This document shows, in pieces, positions 57,196 through 64,000 of a DNA stretch of 64,000 nucleotides. Position 1 is the first letter of the stretch, and each line of letters starts with the position of its first letter. Source of the DNA: Holothuria scabra (Eukaryota > Echinodermata > Holothuroidea > Aspidochirotida > Holothuriidae). The DNA is taken from NCBI GenBank assembly GCA_037179385.1, contig CM074188.1, positions 19,547,318 through 19,611,317 of the forward strand. Reading direction: 5' to 3'. Made by a program: the position numbers and the translations under genes. The notes under the pieces are model-generated. The model did not search any database. It saw only the letters and a program-made list of their open reading frames with translations, and was not told the origin of the DNA.

Positions 57196-60191
57196 AAAAT
57201 ACTTGGTAAATTATTAAAACGAGTTGCGAAATGCAAGACCTTTATACAGCCTGCATCAATACAAACAAGCAAACGGATACAATTTTCACAATAATGATTC
57301 GATGTGCAATGAGATTGTTAAAAAGGTTTCAGTTAGTAGCATTAACGATTGTGCCATAAATATGCCTCGATAATGTTAAGGCAATACTAAATACTTTAGC
57401 TATAAGTTTCCTTTATATTTTTCTAACTTCGACCTTGCTTAAGATTTTAAAACCCTTTCCCGCGTACGAAACTAGGTATATTTAGCAAATTAGGCACAAT
57501 TTTGTCTGCTTGAAGTTCTAATGAGACCACCTGTTCAACCGTGGTTTTGAACGGTTGCATATCGTACGGTACTTCCTAAGCTTGGTTACTAAATGGAAAT
57601 AGGTAAAATAATTAGAGCCCTCGCCAAGGCTAAAGCTTTTACAGGGGCGACTTCGTTAAGTGTGGGAGATGGAAGGAACTACATTCAATTTTCATGTAGG
57701 CCTATTCAGGGTGACATTGTATATTGGCCCGTAATATTTGAATGATAAAGATGGGCTTTCCAAAATGTGTACAAAACGACAAACATAAATTACACATTCA
57801 GAGAGTGAAGCGAGCCAAAACGTCACCCGTGTTAGACGTCCTGCACCACTTGTGGCATTAATCAAATGAATACTTGTTAGAAGAGCTCAAAAGGAAAGGG
57901 AAACTTCATCCTTCCCCAAAGTAAGCAAACACTATCCTTCCCAAGTTCCCCTACTTTGGGAATTCAGTCACAGTAATGTTGTTAAGGCTTGATTTTGCAA
58001 GTGGCGTTGTGGGAATGGGGCAGGAGGCAAAGCTAACATGTGAAGTAGCATTTGGGGATGTTTGGGGATGTCACTATAAATGCCACTTTTTTAAAAGAAG
58101 AAAAAAGACTCCACACCTTTTTCTTTGTAAATGCTTTATAATCAACCGATTCCTTGCTGGCCCATACTTTAATGCACTTTGATAAAGGGACATTGTAACA
58201 TTTAGTAAGGGGGGGGGGTAGCTATCTTGGCCCTGTTTAAGACTAAGGAAGACACTCAGCTAAACGGTTACTCACAATTCTTAGGGATGATCGAAATATC
58301 TGGTCGTATATAAAGGAGACATCTGAAGAGTGCGTTTTGCTACATTTGCAGGCCTTCCTCTGATCACTGATGTCTGGAATTAGTCCAGGAGTCTTTCATT
58401 AATTTTGAGCCCATTCCCACAGAATATACTCAAGTGTGCAACTATTTAAACGGCTTATGATGGAATTTATTTTCTGCACCAGAAGGATATCTGATTATGC
58501 ACATATGTTTACTGTTCTTGTTCGAAGCAGTTTCTTTCAGTGAAGTGAAGTGTTTACAGAACATGTATAACAGTCAATCTGGGTTAGGTTTCTTGTCGGT
58601 CTCATTAATATCTAGTTATCTGCTATCATCTTTCTGACCAAGAACTGGAATCTAAATTTTTTGTGTTCACTGTATCGGTCTTCTGCTCTCTTGGCTTGGG
58701 GCTTCCGTCTTAATACCTTGAATTTGACCTATAATCCACTCTGAAAAGTGTCAAAACAGACTAATTACACGTCTAAAACTGGTCTGTATTAAGTGGCATT
58801 CTCGGGTTTCGATATTTCAGACTAGCAACTCCCTGGTATTTCAGAGACATTGTCTCCCGATTTTTTTTCTCTTTGATGCCTGCATTGCAATGCGCAATCA
58901 AGACGTTACTGTTTTATATCCCGGCATGCATGGAGAAATTGTTTTTAAATTATATAAAAGAATGAAGAAAAACTGAATGTTTTGAATTGTAAATATAACA
59001 CACGCTACAAGAGCCTCACGCCACAAGCGCCTAAAATTATACTATCGCGTTGGGGAGATGTGGCTAAATAAAATTAACGGTATGAAATAATAGAGGGTTG
59101 CCATTTGAAAAAGGAGCATCGAAAAACCCACTTGAACCAATGATGTAAATTTTCTGAGGGCTGTAAGGTTGGTCAATTAAGTGTTGTCCGTTAGTGTAGG
59201 CGTAGCTTCCTTGGAAAGCAGTTTCATAGTTTGGTTAAGTCGAACAGATCTTTGCCAGAGGGTCGGGAGGATTTTACACAAAGCGCGTGAACAGCGCTTG
59301 ACAAGGAGGGCAACTTAAGGACGTTGCTGCAGTTATCACGACACAGTGACGTAATAACAAGAGGAGATCGTCTCCCAGATTGCCATATGTGACACAAGTC
59401 AACCACTGTACGGTTTTCTAACTGTTCTACTATAAGATAACTTTTTTCCTCAATAATACCCCAACCATTGTAACGATTTCTTTGAAAAGGTTAAAACTTT
59501 CCACGCGTCTAGGGAGGGGAAAATTGCAAACCCAGTAACGCGGTAGGCCTAACGCATTCTCATAAATTAGTGTGGGAAACTTTTCCCAACTCTAGAAATG
59601 ACAAATATAGAAATGTGCCATAATTATGCGACACCAGGACATAAAGTGACACGGGCATCAAAACATGTGGCATGGAGACACTTTCTTCCAGGGGCGGGGG
59701 GTGCACTCAAATCTTCATATTTTTTTTAACTGTGAACAAAACTGCATTAGTGAATTTCTTTTTTCTTTAAAATTCCAAATTTTCTACAATCAAACTAAGC
59801 TTTTGGTTTTGAAATATTTTGTATACAAAGGGAATACAATTTCGGAAACTTTTTTATGTCATCGAAGAGCCTCAATCAACATGCCCAAGGTAACATTATT
59901 TAACAGAAATAGGTTCTCAGCCACCAAGCGATTGTAGATTTACTTATAGAAAGGGCAGATTCCTGAAAAATTCCAGTTTTCAAATTTCCACAGGAAACCA
60001 AGATTTCATTTTTGGGGTTCTATGCTCTTAGATAATTGTTTAATGGACTCGAAAATTTGGTGCTTGCTTTACCCTACAAAAACTGAAAAAATAGGGGTAG
60101 CATTACCCTAAATGGTATCTATTTCAGGGATTACAACCATCCACTACATACACGGAATACTTTTAGTCCAGCTTCGTGGTACAGAAGGATA
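57196..60191. other. No gene recognised
   Basis: AT-rich with a G9 run at 58210-58218. A GC-richer minus frame at 59224-59406 has no motif. Confidence 0.45.
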
Positions 60192-60290
60192 TACATATAT
60201 ATAATATATATATACCTAATTGTGGAATAAGGGAAAATTTTTGGGCGATATATCGACGTTAGGGGGAAATTACCCTTAGGGGGAAAATAA
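60192..60290 (-). mobile_element. TA tract with an arm of the fold-back element
   Basis: A short interrupted TA tract (60192-60212) is followed by CTAATTGTGGAATAAGGG and GGGGGAAATTACC, the complement of 6662-6740. This second copy also has the same orientation of arm to TA tract. Confidence 0.65.
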
Positions 60291-62479
60291 ATATACGTTT
60301 TCCTTAACCTCACAAATTTAATGACGAACAAACTACACTTCAAGGTTTAGTTATTTCGTCTTTAATTTTTGTCTATGTTTACACAGGATGGCACTTCATT
60401 ACTATGGTCAGCCTGCCAGTACGAGGTACTAAAGCGGATATTTTAAGGCAAGGCACGACAACTGTGGAAACTCACATGGAAAGTTTGTTCAATGATGTTT
60501 GCAAGATGCCGTTTGTCTTTATGTCATCTGCCTCATGCAATCACATAATAGGAGAGCCTTATATTCATTCAATATATTTTAATTAAATAACAAGAAGTAC
60601 AGAGTTTTGACAGGCGTTTCTTCTTATTTCTTATTGATATTCATGAACAAGTACAAAGCACTGTTGCAGGTACAGATTGTTTCCCCACTTCTATCAGCAA
60701 AACTTTGAAATGCAACTTTAATAATTAATCTAACAAATATTAATAAATAAAACTAACAGCAGTTATAAACAGAATGTTAGAAACCTACTGGAGAAGACAC
60801 TTATTTTACGTTGAAAACATCGATTAGGGTCATTTCAGCCTAGGGCTTTGATATGGACTTGCAAAGCATGACAAAAGGAAAGCTGTCTTCACCATTAATT
60901 CACCAGTATAAATAAGGGACCTTACACGGAAGCATGGTTTGATCATGAATGAATATTAAACTTCTTAAAACTGGTTTAAACCGTGGGAAGCGTGATGTAA
61001 TTGTCGCTATGATAACAACTTCTAGAAGAGGATTATCGTGCCATTTAATGTGTAAATGGATTGCAAATGACAGGAAATATTGATCCAATGGCTTCCCATA
61101 CCTTACCATTTGTTGCTTATGGACAAAGCAATTAAGAGCATTCGAGCGCAAACCAAATATCTATAAAAATCAGAAAAAGCTAAATAAACAAAGGTTGTCC
61201 TGTATATTCAGACAATTCCCAAAGTTGTTGAAATTGTCAACACGTTACCGGTAATAGTTATCTTGGACAGCAGCTGTGTGATCATCACGAACATGGTTCA
61301 ATCCCAAATAAAAATTTTTGACCATTCAAGAAATATTAATCATTTCTCAGAACCTTTTATCAGATCTAAATGATAGTGCCTTAAAGCTGTTTATAGGCCT
61401 CCTCATCAAAACTGAATTTTAGTCAAGAAAACTTTTCTTCTTTTCTTCAAAACAGGATATATTCTTTGCCAAATTAAATGGTTTTATCTTTTGATGTTTG
61501 TGTCCACAATACAGAGGAATTCTTCAAATTTAAGTTGAACTTCGTGGTTTAGGGAAAGTACATTCCCCTCAACATCAACGTAGTCCAGTAAGGTATTCTG
61601 TGTTATGAATTTGATAAGATTAACTTCTAGGTTTCAACTTAAATATGCAATATTTATGTCCTGAAATATGAAGCGAGATACTGTCTTGCTAAAATTGTAA
61701 GATTTTAAACTTTTGTCATAAAAAAAAAAAAATTGGCGGACTGCTCTTGACCTTTTCTTGTGGAGATGGTGCCGTACGCACAAAGGAACAAAATAAATTA
61801 TATTGATAATCAGCTTTTCTTCAGTATTTGTCCATAGCTGTTATATTAATTCTCATTTTAAGTACGTCGAGGTCAGTATAGGCGATGTTGGTAATGCATT
61901 AATGCATAATATTGTGAGGCACAAGGTGGGGTACACTAACCGACCCCGCCAAATGGTAGGGTACTGCTTTCCATTGCTTTCGTGCGGTATATGAACCCAG
62001 TCAGTTCCAATGCTTAACCAAACCGAACGAAACTGAACATCGGTCTCAGGCCTCAAAGGGTTAAGTCCATTTTGCAAAACCATGCACACGTAGGATTCTT
62101 TCTTTAGTATGCATGGATAAATTAGATAGAATGATTCCACGAAGTTTTCAAGTAAACTTTAAAGTTGTCTCCACCATTTCGAAATTGTGTGCATTTGATT
62201 CCCAAATCGAATACAGAAACCGCTAATAGCTTTTTAAAGATTCTTTTATTCTGCATTCATTTAACCTTAGTTAAAATATCGCTGACTATACCGTAGTTTA
62301 TGCATGTGCACCATTATGACTTAGTTTTTGCTTATCATATATGTTTGTACTAGGAATTTGAATTTCAACAAAATGCTGTTAGGCAGTAGCAAAGTTCGCG
62401 TAGTACAGTCTTTTTCTGGTGTTCTCATTGTGTGAATCGAGTTCACGGTACTTAGGCCCTACTTAATTGAAATCGTATC
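60291..62479. other. No gene recognised
   Basis: Unique AT-rich DNA without a supported frame. Confidence 0.45.
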
Positions 62480-62706
62480 GCCCGGTTTGTAACCAATAGG
62501 TTAAAGTCGAGCCGGCCAGGGCCCATTTCCCCAGCGTGGCTCAATGGTTTGTTTTTCATGCTTCATTGCTTATGCTGAGCACCAAGCACAATTGCAGTAG
62601 GTTCCGTTTTTTAAGTCTTCGGTATGACCCGTCCAGGACTCGAACTCCTCACGTTCCGATTGCAAGTTGGATGCCCTAACCATGAAGTCGGTCGAGTACA
62701 AGATAT
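62480..62706 (-). mobile_element. tRNA-derived SINE copy with best preserved head
   Basis: Minus strand. The head reads CATGGTTAGGGCATCC, then an arm TCCAACTTGCAATCGGA whose loop would present TGC, and box B GAGTTCGAGTCC (complement of 62636-62647) followed by GGACGGGTC. The body then has AAGACTT, GTGCTTGGTGCTCAGCATAA and GAGCCACGCTGG. The tail end near 62480 lacks the CTAA repeat. The tRNA resemblance points to an alanine-like source but is not decisive. Confidence 0.8.
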
Positions 62707-64000
62707 ATTAATGGATAAGGGTAAGATTATGGTCACTATGTTATAATCTTAGCTCTCATTTCATAAAACCGAACGCCACCTTTTCATTCATCTGACTGTA
62801 CAGTGGCAGTGTATGATCACCCACTTGTTAGCCATAAAGATTTAATGGATGGTATAAGCATGGAGTTAGTTCATGTTATAAGCAGGTTCGTCGAAGTTTC
62901 TTAATTTCAATATGCATGATCATAACAAAGTGGTTTTGCTAATGGCGGTTTAAAATTTAGTCTTTTCCTCCGACGGATAGATGAACGCTGAAAAACTTTT
63001 TGCATAGGGAGATTTTCCTTCACCAGAAGAAAATCCTTCCGTTTCCAAATGAAGAATATGCATCAAAGAACCATCTTGGTAGCAAAAAAGGGACACGAGA
63101 ATGCATTTATTACGCCCAAACTTTTCCAGTAGTTTGAAAATCTTTCACAGTGACAGCTCCATTTTCTCCGTAAGCTTCATTGCAAAGTTGTGGTGTTTGT
63201 ACGTTGAGTGGTTGTTTGCAGGAAGCCGATGGAAAACCAGCAGCTTTAGCTGTTTAGAGAACAGACTGTCGGATAATCGTCAAAGCGTTGGTTATTTAAT
63301 TAGGCCGAGATGTGATCAAAAGATGGGAGAATCTTTACCTCGTTCTTCATGTAATAAGTCATTCAAGATAAGTTTCAAAGGAAAATCGTATTTGGTTCAG
63401 GACATAATTAACTACTATGTACCCTTGATACATACCCATTTCTGACAACTCGGTATTATGAACGAAACGTGACTATATATACTTTTATGTTATCACAAAC
63501 TTCTATTCTAATGAGGAGGAAATTTCCTCGTATCCATAAAAATTCAGGAACGTTAATAATCACACTGCCATTTTCGAACCTAAGTGGTTTGGCTTTAGGC
63601 AAATGGTATACAGGTCATACGGTTTTATTATGGAAATAGAACTATTGGCGCTGTCCTAATTGGGAAAACTGGTTAACTGCGAAACCTCTGTTTTATATTT
63701 TACCTTTAAGGGTTTTTAGTGTATACACCCAAATAACAAAAAACGTCACGTTCTGAATGGTCAGTCATCTTAACGTTTATGAACTACTAACCCCTGGAGA
63801 TGCAAGTAAGGTTGAAAATACGGACCCTTTAACAGTAGGTTGCAGAATTCTGATTGTTACTTTGACCGCTAAAGTTCATGCGCAGAAGGTAAAACAGTAC
63901 TTAACAGTAAAAAGATACAACTGTGATATTGTGGTAACGCTGTTCAGTCCAATTGTCCAAAAATTAAACGAACGCCCAAAATTATGATGTCATGAAAACC
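62707..64000. other. No gene recognised
   Basis: The longest frame (63101-63445, plus, 114 codons) has no recognisable domain, signal or repeat and is probably chance. The rest is unique AT-rich DNA to the window end. Confidence 0.4.

Overview
The window looks like intergenic, repeat-rich nuclear DNA from an animal, most likely a marine invertebrate. The reasons are the AT-rich composition, the lack of any long open reading frame outside transposons, and many short tRNA-derived SINEs, non-autonomous DNA transposons, TA/CA/GT microsatellites and Penelope-like retroelement remnants. An echinoderm or similar deuterostome is my impression from the style of the repeats, not something I can prove. 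I see no complete host gene, no bacterial operon, no CRISPR array and no intact tRNA or rRNA gene.

Layout. At 1-2.6 kb there are SINE pieces and unresolved DNA. From 2.6 to 7.4 kb lies one copy of a dispersed repeat (here called the GGTCA repeat). It is split by a 3.45 kb nest of elements separated by (TA)n tracts: a near-perfect inverted pair of 5'-truncated Penelope-like elements, each ending in a GIY-YIG endonuclease and a hammerhead-ribozyme-like motif; a second, diverged Penelope-like family; a tRNA-like scrap; and a fold-back element. From 7.4 to 12 kb there is a hAT-like MITE and otherwise unique DNA. From 12 to 16 kb there are two more GGTCA repeats flanking a hAT MITE with a perfect 8-bp target duplication. 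From 16.3 to 18.9 kb is a candidate 2.6 kb TIR element containing a piggyBac-type MITE with TTAA duplications. From 19 to 31 kb is mostly unique DNA with one more TIR element, a hairpin and SINEs. From 32 to 35 kb are a fourth GGTCA repeat and a related irregular tandem array.

From 35 to 44 kb are nested hAT-like MITEs and SINEs. From 44.2 to 47.7 kb a possible broken P-loop ATPase of the virus/Polinton packaging type (minus strand) sits next to a long perfect hairpin and a strongly C-poor stretch. From 47 to 64 kb are SINEs, a long TA tract, a 1.4 kb element with TA duplications, a decayed palindromic satellite and a second copy of the fold-back arm.

How it fits together: the sequence records successive insertions. 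The GGTCA repeat gave a TA-rich target, several unrelated elements landed in or beside TA tracts, and the ribozyme motifs sit just inside those tracts. The GGTCA repeats, all in one orientation, carry perfect DR1 and DR4 nuclear-receptor half-site arrays and so could spread regulatory sites. Three small open segments (21.8-22.1, 36.6-36.8 and 52.0-52.15 kb) might be exons, but none is secure.
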